Of a stretch of 64,000 nucleotides of DNA, positions 42,179 to 53,700 are shown piece after piece. The DNA is from Lepidonotus clava (Eukaryota; Annelida; Polychaeta; Phyllodocida; Polynoidae). Under the pieces are notes generated by a model, which saw nothing but the letters and a program-made list of their open reading frames with translations, made no database searches and was not told the origin of the DNA. Within the stretch, counting starts at the first letter, position 1, and every line of letters starts with the position of its first letter. Both the position numbers and the translations under genes were made by a program. Location of the stretch: positions 29,757,659 through 29,821,658 of the forward strand of contig OW387140.1 of the NCBI GenBank assembly GCA_936440205.1, read 5' to 3'.

Positions 42179-43358
42179 CAATGTAACGAGTGTTAAGACC
42201 TGACCTAGTGCTGTACAGGGAAAAATGGTGAATTAATAACTCAATAATACGAGTACTAAAACTGAAATGTAACAGGGAATTTGCTGGGCTCTGCCTGTTT
42301 GGGTAGGTAAGGTTCTGTTGACTAACCTGATCAATGATGATTCACCAACCAGGGAAACCTGGGTCGGGTAGGCTGGTCCAACCGTCTCCCTATGGACCCA
42401 TGGGTTATCTAAATTTCTCTCAAGTTGAGTGTCCCATGCCCGGTAGCCTAGCTCAACACTCTTATTGTCATTGATTCGGCAACTCTTTTAAAGTAGGGAG
42501 CCATTCGGAACCGATCCTAGTGTTGCAAAATTCTAGCGTTTAAAAGAAACACAAAATTCTATACAATACCTATGTGCGCTCAACGGGACCAACGCTTCCA
42601 ACGAGCGAAGTGAACTTCCCCAAGCAAGTACCATCTACACCTGACCCCTGTGCTGTTGTTACTGCTAGGATCGGGCTGCAGTACAGGAGTCACTTGGGGA
42701 ACGCCACTGTCTATTCTTTAGCATGCTTACATATATAATCTTCCCAAAGATGAGGGGGCTGCACAAGCAGCAGGAGCCTGCCCACATGCCTGGTGTCAGT
42801 GGTGCCTGACAGGAGGCAGGACGTTGGGGTTACGCGTCACTGATGCTGCGAAGGGCACTGGGGTGGACGCCCGACCATGGCAGTCATTATGCCCCGGGGT
42901 GGGTTGGCTCCTGACAGCGGTCCCTTCATCACAAAAAAATCGACGAATAGAAAGTAAATTACCCAAAAAACTAATATATAAAGCAGCCCAATATTTATTT
43001 AACTAAGAGCCCTTCCTCAGGGAATTCTGGGAGAGTTGTAGTAAGAGCATAAGAACACAGAATATTTAGTACCATTCAAAGGGGGAACGCTCCGTGACAG
43101 CGCACGAGAGTACCTTATACGCGGCTCGTTTACTTCTGGTACAGGCACGCTACAACGGGCGAGGATGTGTACAACTCCTGCCAAGGCGTGCTACATTCAG
43201 AAAGTATAACGGAGGTCACAAGGGAAAAGAAGTTACGGGAAAAATGCGGTGAACTGGTGACATTCACAGGGTGCTAACTCCCTTCTTCATAAAGGCAACC
43301 TTCACCTGTGAAAAGTGCCTTCTCCCTGTGGGGGGGAAGTTGTAGCTAAAACCCACAG

Positions 43359-43402
43359 GATGATGAGACGAGGCGCTGTACAAAATGTGTAGTCTCATCA
43401 TC
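43359..43402. repeat. Perfect 11-bp stem-loop in the element
   Basis: GATGATGAGAC at 43359-43369 and its exact complement GTCTCATCATC at 43392-43402, with a 22-nt loop. Confidence 0.65.
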
Positions 43403-43650
43403 TTGGCTATGTGTAATGATCACCGAGTCACAACATATCCTAGTCGTTGGGTCCTTTGATTTTACTGTAAATCAGGATCCAGCGAAATGCGAAGAATGAC
43501 AAACAACTGCCCAAAGGTACAAGACTAAGTTATTTAGGCCATGTTTAGACCAGTTTAACCGGGACAGGGGCAAAACGACAAGAAGTCAAGTTTCGACCCG
43601 GGTAAATTAGAAATAATCAAAATTAATAAAGAAGACGTGCGGCTTCAGAG

Positions 43651-43664
43651 CTGACCGCCGTCGA
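43651..43664 (+). repeat. 14-bp direct repeat, first copy
   Basis: CTGACCGCCGTCGA occurs here and again at 48089-48102, immediately before the 3' LTR. A shorter copy (TGACCGCCGTCG) lies at 43708-43719. A purine/A-rich run follows this first copy. Confidence 0.6.
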
Positions 43665-44117
43665 GAGAAAAAAAAAAAAAAAATGAAGACAAATGAAATA
43701 CTAGTCTTGACCGCCGTCGTGGCGCTAAAAGTAACCGGGTCTCCGCTCAACAGTTGAGCTGAGGAGGGGGGACACGGACTACTAATTCCCTAACGAACGG
43801 CTGCAAAAACTTAGTTGAAAAACCCTTAGCTAATAGTCTACCCATTCTATTAGGAAAGAATCAAATTACTAAAGCTGTCTATAACACTAATATATATTCC
43901 TGCCCCGCGTGCGCATAGTTAGGATAGGCTGGGGGCGGAGTCTTTTCAGGAGTAGTCTTGACTCTCCACAAGAAAAACGGGCATAGACCTGAACAAAAGA
44001 CGGGTTTAACCTTGTACTGTACTTCGGTAAAGGCCCGACTTACTAGGTGCTGTCTGGAAGTGAGTGATCTGAAGAGATGCATTTACACATCTCTATAATT
44101 TAAAGGGGGGGGTAGGC

Positions 44118-44154
44118 TGCATATTAAAAAAAAAAAAAAATAATAATATGCAGT
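44118..44154. repeat. Hairpin with A-rich loop in the element
   Basis: CTGCATATTA and TAATATGCAG are perfect 10-bp arms around a run of about 14 A residues. Confidence 0.55.
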
Positions 44155-44989
44155 CTGCTCCCGATTATAACAATGGGAAACTCGGTGCTGCCCATTCTGG
44201 TTCTACGGATGGGGGGTACCGACAACCCACGTGTAACTAATGAGGACCGGTGGTCAGATCAGAAATGGACCTGAATCTGAGACCCGATCCTCTGGTGATA
44301 ACTAACAAGTAACGAATAATCTCAACCTCCTTTGTACAGTTAATATTTAATGTCTTTCATGACACTTATACTTTTACGGAATGAAAACTACCCCACAATT
44401 TTCCATGTCTGTTTTCCCCATGTAGTGTGTTGTACAAAATAAGACGGTGAATTATTACTGTTAAAATATGTATAATATCTATTTATGGAACTGTTTGGTG
44501 TTAGGGGCGCACCTGCCTGTTGCGATAGGAGGGCGCCAACTACCCAGTATAACAGTGGAACTCGGTATTCAAACCCAGATTGAATATAGGGGTTGGACGC
44601 CGAGCTACCACCCGTAACTAACAAAAGGAGGGAAGGGGTTTTATCTTAATATTAACCATTGAAGTGTGTTGGTAAATTATTCTAACACAATGGACATAAA
44701 AATGAGGTAGTCAGAATGACAATGGGATATACCGTTCAGGTATTGGCTCTTAGAAAACCAAAGTAGTCTCTTAATTAAACCACAATAGACCCAGCTCCTA
44801 TCATCATTCTTATCTCCCCATCTGGACGACACTGCACAATAATACTAACTATCAAACTTATTCTAACACCATGGCACTGACAAAGTCTTCTGGGACGCAT
44901 CAGTCCATTGTGTGAAACTAGATCCTAACTGGAGTCTGTAGCCTTTGCTACAGACCCAGAACTTACCACGGGGTCCTCACAGGAGACTA

Positions 44990-45340
44990 AATAACTTCAC
45001 CTGGAGGGATCCCCATGAAGCGCTCACACCTTGTGGCGTCGCCTTCAAGGTTTCCATTGCCTTATAAAGGTAACAACTCATCAAAGAATTCTGCCACAGC
45101 CAATCTAAAGCTGCGCAGTCTGGACCAAAGTACTTGGTCACCTGCAGTTACTCAAACTTACCAGGGTGAAACCCCATGAAGCGCCTACACCTTATGGCGC
45201 CGCCATGTGAATTGTTTCCAATGTAGACATGTACACTACTGTCTTGTACGGGGAACGTCAAAACAAAGAATTCTGTTACGGCAAATCTAGTGCTGTACAG
45301 TCCAGACCGGAATCCTTGGTCATCCACACAACCCCATTGG
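44990..45340 (+). repeat. Diverged tandem duplication, about 170-bp unit
   Basis: CCCCATGAAGCGC(T/C)(C/T)ACACCTT(G/A)TGGCG occurs twice about 165 bp apart, each followed by CAAAGAATTCTG and a TTGGTCA block. The copies have diverged with small indels. Confidence 0.65.
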
Positions 45341-46126
45341 TGCAGTGTCAGTCAACTAGTAGTTAATAGTCATAAAATAACACTATAAAGCCAACGCGGC
45401 ACAATCTACCCACACATTGAGAGCCTGCTTGAATCGGCCATGTCAACAAACCACTAGTCAGAAAAACCCCTATTATCGCCCAACCACACGCAAGGTAAAA
45501 TGCTTGATCGTGTTCGCCTAAATAATTCCTCCCACTAAAATCATATAGCCTGACGTCTCTCAGTGCCCAACACTACCACCTTATGCCATTCATATTAGAT
45601 AATAAGTTTAGTACACAAGGTCCTAGTTTTCGGCCCGCGTCCACCATCTTGGATCCAAAAGTAAACACCAGGTGGCCGCCCACACTACCCGTTACAAAAA
45701 TCACCAGCGAAATACAATCTCTAGTTCCGGGAGTGACATCAGCTTCCGGAATACAACTACGTGAAGGCGAGCCGAAAAACCACTAAGAATAATCCTGACC
45801 AACAATCTCCTTAAATCTATGGTTAGTAGCCTATCTAACGTGCCAAGAACAGTTAAGAAAGAAGGCTGAACCTACCCGGTCTCGGAGTGGTCGGGGTGTT
45901 GGACCATCTCGACGAAGAGGACGAAGGCCCGGCAACGGGCGAAGAAACAGCAAGCCCCCGTGTGAACAGTCTGTTGGTCCTTGATCCTGATTCCCGTGAG
46001 AACAAACTGGCCGAGGCCTCCTGGTTAAATAGTGTCCTAAGTACTAGTCGGGAATTTAAGCTAAAGAATCACTGGGTAAAAAATTACTTGAAGAATTATT
46101 ATGTACAAAAAAAGAGTGCCGACGGT

Positions 46127-46777
46127 CTACTGTCGGATTACTGGCAGCCGGGCCATGACATGGCCCAAGGCCCTAGCCCATCGACGGGACACCTGGGCGG
46201 ACGGCATGTAGCCGTCCACGAGACCTCGAAAATCGTTGACTGTCATAGAGCCGTCAACGACGGGACGAATGATGTGGAGGGCCTGCCCGGTGGCAACGGT
46301 GGGCACCTGATACCAGTCATTTGCCCTCCGTACTTCTCTGCTAACCTTCGGGACCAGTTTGTTTACCCACTTCTGTAGGCTCCCGTCACTGTCCGTTGAT
46401 GCCCACCTCCGGGCGTCAAACCCTGAGGGAGTTGCCAGCATGAAAGTGGTCGGGAGGGGGTGCGCCTGGATGTTCAGGAACGACCGATTAAATAATTCGG
46501 CGTAAAACTTTGTGGCCGTCTCAGCGCCTATGTAGAGGGGAAGGAAAAGGTTGAGTTCCCTGTCCCATGTCAGGACGTCTAATAAATTCACAATCACAAT
46601 CAGGGCGTCCTCTGGATGGAGTAGATGATGGGCGAACGCATAACCGGCAAGTTCCGCAGTTGTCGCCTCGGTACTTGGGAAAACAATAAAGGTGTTATCG
46701 GAGCCCCTGGTGATGAGATCCGGGTAATCCTGAATGTTCGCCTCCCGATCTGAGGTGAAGATCGCCACACGAACCAT
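46127..46777 (-). CDS. Antisense ORF, SGNH/GDSL-like, inside the Gypsy element
   Basis: 216 codons on the strand opposite gag-pol-env. I chose ATG at 46777 (MVRVAIFTSD) over an earlier in-frame start at 46843, since it begins a compact domain right after an acceptor-like CCCCAG. The pattern VRVAIFTSDR, then ALIVIVNLLDVLT near residue 60, then VDGYMPSAQVSRRWARAL near the C-terminus recalls blocks I, III and V of SGNH hydrolases (GDS, GxND, DGxHPS). The catalytic-type residues are mostly not conserved. GDSL/SGNH ORFs are known in some LTR, Ngaro-type and CR1 retroelements. The homology is my reading of weak motifs; a host-derived or unknown protein is possible. Confidence 0.5.
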   Translation of the reverse strand: MVRVAIFTSDREANIQDYPDLITRGSDNTFIVFPSTEATTAELAGYAFAHHLLHPEDALIVIVNLLDVLTWDRELNLFLPLYIGAETATKFYAELFNRSFLNIQAHPLPTTFMLATPSGFDARRWASTDSDGSLQKWVNKLVPKVSREVRRANDWYQVPTVATGQALHIIRPVVDGSMTVNDFRGLVDGYMPSAQVSRRWARALGHVMARLPVIRQ

Positions 46778-48103
46778 GCTGGGGATGTAGATTATAAACG
46801 GTAAAGTTGAAAAGTCAAGAAAAAACACGTCCGATTGACACAAAAGACCGTCGGCACTGATTAAAATGACGTCAAAACGAGGCTAATTTGGGAAACCCCT
46901 TTTTGATCCAAAAGATCCAAATTTTGATATCGGCTAACATGATCAAATCATCATTTAATTTTTCTAAAACTTCGTGCTAGATTAAGGCTTAGGTCCCCAA
47001 CTAACATAATCAGGCGATAAAATTAATTTATCTCGGCCCAAAATGTCAGGTCGGGCCTGCAAACTCGCCAAATTTGTTCGAAGCAGAAATTTGCCATCCG
47101 GGCGCTTCACGCCTGGAGGAATCAAATCGAGGTCAAACCCTGGAGGGGAACTCCAGTCAAGCGTCCCGCTAAGTACACGTGTACTAAGCATGACTGGTGG
47201 GCGCGCGACGTGGATGGTAATATTTTCTGGATCAAACTGCTTAATGTTGCCAGGTCATATGCATGGACCTTGTAATCATTGTAAATAATGTTGTGTTAGT
47301 TAAGAATGGTTCGAAATTCATCGGATTTTGTCCTCCGTAGCTCGGTCATTCAAAATGTCCGAATTCTCTGTATTGACTTTTATTGTGTTAACTCGTTCTG
47401 AAATTGGATTTGTTGTGTATTTGTTACTCTTAGAAGGTTAAGACAACTTTACACTGTATATATGTTGAGTTTTGTTGACTTGTGTTCCAAATCGTATAAA
47501 TCAAAAACTGTACATGTATGTACTAAGTCAAAACTTACCTGTTTCATCTGTGCTTCCCGAACTGTAAAAGTAACGGACCTGACACTCAGAACAATGAGTA
47601 TTGCCCCAGTAGGCAGAACTATCTCCTTTACCTTGAGGATCATTTCACAATCCTCTGGACTTTCTTTGTACTAAATGTACAACAATCACCTTCATTTCAA
47701 GGATTATTTCACGACCCTTTGAACTTACCTTGTCACCTTATGCACGGGTGCCGCAGTTCTTAAGCCTCGATACGGGCTGATAATGCTATGAACTTACCTT
47801 GAAACTTTATGAATGGTTTCACTGATCTTGAGTCTCAACATGGGACTACTGGTAAAATGTACTTATGTACTAAGCAAAACCGATCATATGAATGTATCTT
47901 TGTTTATACCTCTGAATAAGCAAAAATGAGCTTCTGATTATATTGACACTGTGTTGAATGTACCACGAGAGTCAAAGCCACCCCACATTGGTTTCTCTAT
48001 ATTGAAAATAATAATAACAAATATCGCATTTGATTGAAAATCTTCATTTGGTTTGAGCTATGTCGTCCACCTCCTTAAACTCAAACACCTGACCGCCGTC
48101 GAA

Positions 48104-48706
48104 TGTACTAATAGCTTAGCACTTTTAATATATCATCATGTTGTATAATCTAACAAGGATTAGGCTTAGCAAGTCTACGTCTAGTCTACTTCTAGAAAGA
48201 AATATCATACGCTCCCAGCGCCACCTGTTAACCAGTATAAAAGGCGTTGCAAAGTGAGGAGCAAGCAGTTTAAGTGAGAATGTCAGCTGAGTAAGTTTAG
48301 CAAAGGAGCTACTTGGAGTTAGTACATCGGCTCCCGCGCAGCAGACTGGAGTTTACCTATACCAACTACCTCGGACATAGGATTGTGATAGAGCTAAGCA
48401 CTAGAGCGGTCTAGAATGTGTTGGAACAACTTGTATTCTAAATGTGGCTGATTGCTGATAGGAGATGGGAGGTGGACTGATGGAGACTTATACATAGTGG
48501 CTTTGACTCGGGATGAGATGTTTATTGAATAAAAACCCTTTCATATTAAGAGCTCCCTCATCGTTCATTTCTTTTGAACTATTGGGAAGTGAATGAGCTA
48601 ACTTTAAACGCAGTCTGATTGACTCAGATATTCTGGACAAACGACTCATGGATACTTAGTTATATACTCATCACGCAGTATTAAAACAAACATTAACAAT
48701 AGTTCA
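48104..48706 (+). repeat. 3' LTR of the large Gypsy element
   Basis: 603 bp, apparently identical to 29049-29651 by eye. It is not preceded by a recognisable polypurine tract: the bases before it read GACCGCCGTCGAA. Confidence 0.95.
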
Positions 48707-49326
48707 GATGGGAGTGTTTTTTCTGATGAAAACACACTCTTATATAGCCACAATCTGGCTTCTGATTGGCTAAACAACATCACGTGGTCAAGGAGGAAAG
48801 AGAATAGGAGAGTCCAGCGCACCAAAACATGTAACAGGCGACCAGGATGCCTCCTGCCGTCCATCAGGCAGTCGGCGAGTTGTACCATTGCGAAGTAAAG
48901 GGGCCCGACCAAAAACGGCGGATTTCGTGCAATTTGTGTTAATTTCAGTAAACTAAAGGATATATTTGTAATATTCATACTTTTTCTATCTGACACATTG
49001 AAAATCGTATTGTTCTATTCACAAAATTACCTAAATCCACAGTGTTTATGTTCGAATCGATGGCTGGTTGTAGCCCTATATAGCTGGGACTGGGGGAACC
49101 AGCTCCATACTCTTATCAAGTCACGTGGTTCCTCTGTAACTTGGTTGCGGCGATGTTACATTTTAGTTAATGTTAGGGTACCAGCCTGTTGAAATGGATC
49201 AGATAGTCAGAAACACATTTTCTACATAAGCTAGTCGGGGTTACAGTAGATTACCATAATGGCGACTGCTCGCTGGACCATCTTAATGCTTAGCTAATTA
49301 TACATCTTTAGGTCAGTTCGATTGGG

Positions 49327-49412
49327 TGCGCCGGTGCACGCCGCTATCCCACAATGCATTGCAATTTGGTACATAAGGTAATTATTATGGGATGGCGGCG
49401 TGCGCCGGCGCA
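49327..49412. repeat. Foldback with 29-bp GC-rich arms
   Basis: The arms 49327-49355 and 49384-49412 are inverted copies with about three mismatches, around a 28-nt AT-rich loop. The core is TGCGCCGG(T/C)GCACGCCGC. It may be a miniature foldback element or a structured RNA. Confidence 0.7.
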
Positions 49413-49565
49413 GGTCAAAGAAACTCACGGAGAGACTTGGTCACTTTGACCCCTTGCCCGGGTCACTTCCGGTCATTAAAATCTCATGCACTACAGACTT
49501 CATGCTTCGTGACTCTCATTCATTTTGTGTAACTCGTACATGCATTTTCGTGTAATTCATACAAC

Positions 49566-49627
49566 TTGTGATACACATTCTCATGTAATTTGTGATACAC
49601 ATTCTCATGTAATTTGTGATACACATT
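49566..49627 (+). repeat. 24-bp tandem repeat, about 2.5 copies
   Basis: The unit TTGTGATACACATTCTCATG plus TAAT repeats with a 24-bp period. Confidence 0.75.
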
Positions 49628-50775
49628 AACATTTGACTTTGCCTATAATTCTACTTGGCTTTTACTCTTTAAAATTAGGTCACACGAACTCGTGCCAAGA
49701 TATTGAATTGATTACTATAATGCATCACATAACCAATAACCAACTAACCTCCCCCCCCACCCCCCTCCCTCCCTCCTCCCCACTGTATACTTCAAAATGT
49801 GTATTACCAAAAAGGTCACTTACCTGAAGGTCAACCTTCTGCCCCCTAATTTTATCAATTCTGTATCTTTGTCTGATAAACAATAACAAAAGCAGTGGGA
49901 ACAAACCTAGTGATACATATAACTTATTAAAATCAGTATTCTTGGTGTTTGTATTTAAAAAAACGTGATAGTTTTAGATTGCTCCAGTAATGCTGTTGTT
50001 GTTGAGGGTGCGCACCATAATTTCAAGAGTCTTAAGTAGAGTTCTATAGTGTGTGATGTTTTTGTGCATATCATTACCTGCAGCTGTTAGTATCATGCTA
50101 TTTTAGTTGATTTGAGATCTTAGATAACTCTGTATACTGAAATAATACAGATAGGGAACAATATAAATGTTAAAATAGTGAATGTCAAAAACAAATTATC
50201 ACAGAGTCTATGGTCTCATAATAAGTCCATCCCACATTGGGTATATCGCAAGGTTGGACAGGGATCAGACAAAATTACAGTATAAGCAATCCTTGTCTCA
50301 TACAGCTTGAGTAACTAAAATTAGGGACCATTATATTTTTCTATATCCCCAAGTGTTGCTAAAATAATACGATTTCTTAGATTTCATCAATTGACAAATT
50401 TGCAGGTGTGCAGGTTTGCCAGCCAATGAAAATGCTGTATTTCAGGGAAAATTAGGGTTGGACATTATAGGCTGGGCTGACAGACTTTAACATTGGTTCA
50501 TATGGGGAAAAAACAAACATATAAAGCTGCAATTTACCAATGTTGGGAGCAAGTTATGTAACCGTCTTTATGGAATAACCACAGAAGCAATTTTGAAAAT
50601 ATTACTGGGTAAACCTTAATGTTGTTGTAAACTGGGATTGATTTTATCATAGGCTCCTGACAATTTACATGAAATTCTAACATGAAAATAACTATTTCTG
50701 GAGGAACAAGCACATCAATGTATAAACCACCTGCATGAATCTTATAGAATGTCTTCTCTTTTTCTTGTTATGTTC

Positions 50776-53700
50776 CTAATTCCCTGCAATATTTCCAGAT
50801 TGAACACTGGTATCCCCAATAGAGCTCTCTCCAGTCCTTGCATTGTAGTCTTCAGTTTCCACAAAAGTTACGGCATACATCTTAGGGACAAACAAACAAA
50901 CAATGGTAAGTGTACCATTGATAATGAGACAGGCAGCTAGTAAAACCACCCGATACACTGCATAAAATGTGGTAAAATATGTTGGTAGGAAAACTAACCA
51001 CAGAAACATGGTTGTTGAAACAGAGACAAATATGTACCATGACTCATTAAAATTTTCAGGGAGTTTTCTTGTTAGAAACCCAAAAAGCATACAAGCAAGT
51101 AAGATGATTAAGTTCACTGCCACTGAGGGTAAGAGACCACTTATTGGCAAGTCGCAGAAGGTCTCTACATGCTTCACTGAACGGACCGGCATGTTTTTGT
51201 TGACTACAGGTGGCGCAATAATAGCAGATGCAATTGCAGCTATAATCTGCAAAAAGAAAAATGAGTATTACTATGAGGTTGGATATTGAATTCAAGTATT
51301 CATGGACCTGCATTTTCTGTTATAACCAACATTATATCTAAGATAAGTTTAGTCAGCAAAGGTCAGGTTGAACTATATGCGGTTAATTATCCATTAATGT
51401 TAAGGTTACTTTTAAGAGGTTGTTTTGCCTTTGGATAATAGCTAACTCCTATCGCAGTCTCCTCCTCTATCAACTGCTGTCGTCCAATACATAATGATAG
51501 TTCCGGTATTATGTAAGACATAACACTCGCGTGAAAGGATGTTCTTTATTAATTCCTGTGTTATTGCATTTCCATGACAAGATCTCAATTGACAATGAAC
51601 AGCTCCAAGGACAGAATCCACTCAATCACACTCAGCCAACACTCCCGCCATCTAAGCAGTCTATTAGCTTCAATTCCAACTCCAGGATTAAGCTTCTAGA
51701 ACACAACCTTTCCAGGATGATTAACTCACAACAACGTTCAGCTTTACTCTGATTAAGTGCCGGCTACAACAGCCCTTATGTATGATGATACAATACACAT
51801 CATTACCTAGACTCTACGCTAACACTACGCTAAGCTACTTAGCATGGACTGACCACCCACGTCAGTACAAGGTAATAAACATGCCATTGCAATCAATAAT
51901 TTCAATTTTCACCATTTGTGAAAAGAGCTATTGCATAATGAAGAAAATCATCCTTTGCCATTGACTACGATGGGAAGAAAATCACATTTTTTCCCATGGT
52001 GAAAAATGATAAAAAATATACTTATCAAACTCAGTATTTATTTACTGTAGGTAGCAAAGTAAAATTGACATAAATTATTTCAATATTTACCATTTCGTAG
52101 AAAAGTTACAATGTGAAGTGTTAAAAAATATAGGTGAGCAGCTACTTTAGAGTATGTGAATTTGATCTGATATCATTGGAATTAAAAAGAAAATTGTTAA
52201 TTAAGTTTGTCTGATTCATTTCATTTGGATATACAAGCTCCCAAAATGCCCATAATTATGATCAGTGGTTAGAGCCCAGCAGGTGACATCTAAGTGAACA
52301 ACATCTAGTATCTTTAAGTAGAATAATTATCTGCCAAGAAATTGAATAGCATGACATAATTTTCTGAATTAAATTAATAAAACAGTCCTTTCGAGAGCAT
52401 TATTTGTTCTCTTAATTTATATCACAGTCAAGATGAAAGTTAATGTTATTACCTACCTGCAGTGTAACCAATATGAGAGTAAACCACATTTGGGCTCTGT
52501 TACTGATGAACACTGGCCTAGCGTTGCTTTTTTTTCCCGCCTGAAATATACGATGGACTCTGTTGGTTTTAACTAATAGAGGGGAGTAGATGATTGAGAC
52601 GGAGACACCAAATCCTATGCGGCTCAAAGCACATGTCAGATCTCCAGGTGGAGAGATGATTGTCAATGCACTAAGAAAAGCCAGTAGGCATCCAGTAAGG
52701 ATGAATAGGCTGAGACCGCGACTGGAGGCTTTTACAAGTTGGTTTGACCAATATTTGAAAATCCAGAAACAGCTAAACAAACATAGTAAAATTCCCATGA
52801 GCATCGTAACTAGGAGAATGATGATGGGAATGTCACTCCACGTTAGGTAATCTTCTGGAATTGACTCACATTCCCTTTGTGTCAGGGCATCTGGCCAAAA
52901 GAATTCTGGGCATAGTGTACAACCGGATGCATTTGTGGTCAAGATTTCATTCTCTCTGCAAAGGTGACACTCCCAGCAACAAATCAGTTCCAACCTCACA
53001 GCATATTCTTTTTCTTTGCATGGCTTACTACATACTGATTCCGGGATACCATTATTTATTCCACTTTGTTTGAAAATACCCCAGTTGATATCATCATAGT
53101 AGATGTCAAATGTTTCTGTTAACTGGTCCCAGTAAGCAATTGGCTTGAATGTTATCTCTGCATCATGGAAGAACTGTGCTAGCACATATTTACCAGGCAC
53201 GTCTCCTTCCTCATTAAAAGCAATGGGCCCTGCCATCCCTTCATATGTTACATTTTTAAGATATCTGAGATAGGTTGGTCCTTGAATGCAACTGCTCAAA
53301 AGGGCTTTGTTTTTGAAGGCATTGGGGCAAACTGACGAAATCAGACTTTGGAGGCCATAGGCATGTCCATAGACTGCATCAATGAATAAGGAAGGGTTAC
53401 TACTTATAGGAAAAGAATTGTTCTTTTTCTTATGAATCATATAACATGAGCTATCTTGCCCATCTTTTTCAGGGACCCAGGTACAATTAAACGTCTCCTT
53501 CCAATAGCGTTTCATCCAAAAACTACCATCTTCTACAGGTTGCAATGAGTTGTAGTAGGAATCAAATGCTGGAACTGGTTTGGTGTAAAAACCAACAACG
53601 AAAGCTCCATCGGCACCAGGGCCATTATTTCTTCCATACATATAATCTCCAGATATCCATAAAAAGACACCTTTAAACCTATCATGTGCTACTTTTTTAA

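Larger units (their letters stand above)
42179..46126 (+). other. Long noncoding 3' stretch of the Gypsy element
   Basis: About 4 kb with no substantial ORF, between env and the antisense ORF. It contains two clear hairpins (43359-43402 and 44118-44154), three copies of a TGACCGCCGTCG motif counting the one before the 3' LTR, and a diverged tandem duplication at about 44990-45340. Its function is unknown; size and structures could suit RNA packaging or export, or the promoter and termination of the antisense gene. Confidence 0.5.
29049..48706 (+). mobile_element. Giant env-bearing Ty3/Gypsy element, looks largely whole
   Basis: An LTR retroelement fossil of 19,658 bp. It has two 603-bp LTRs starting TGTACTAATAG and ending AATAGTTCA, which I could not tell apart by eye, so insertion was very recent. 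Order: LTR, gag (two overlapping frames), pol (protease, RT, RNase H, integrase), a 1.8-kb gap with short ORFs, env, a roughly 4-kb noncoding stretch, an antisense ORF, a further 1.3 kb, LTR. RT, integrase and gag features place it in Ty3/Gypsy; the env resembles the baculovirus F/errantivirus type. The usual length for the family is 5-10 kb, so it is about twice normal. No 4-6 bp target duplication is seen (AAGA before, GATG after). Confidence 0.93.
48707..50775. other. Gene-free stretch between the Gypsy element and the receptor gene
   Basis: No coding sequence is supported. It holds a foldback at 49327-49412, a 24-bp tandem repeat at 49566-49627 and a pyrimidine tract near 49750-49785. Confidence 0.5.

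Noticed and set aside
49741-49790. C/T-rich tract as a regulatory element
   Set aside because: Simple low-complexity sequence with no supporting context.
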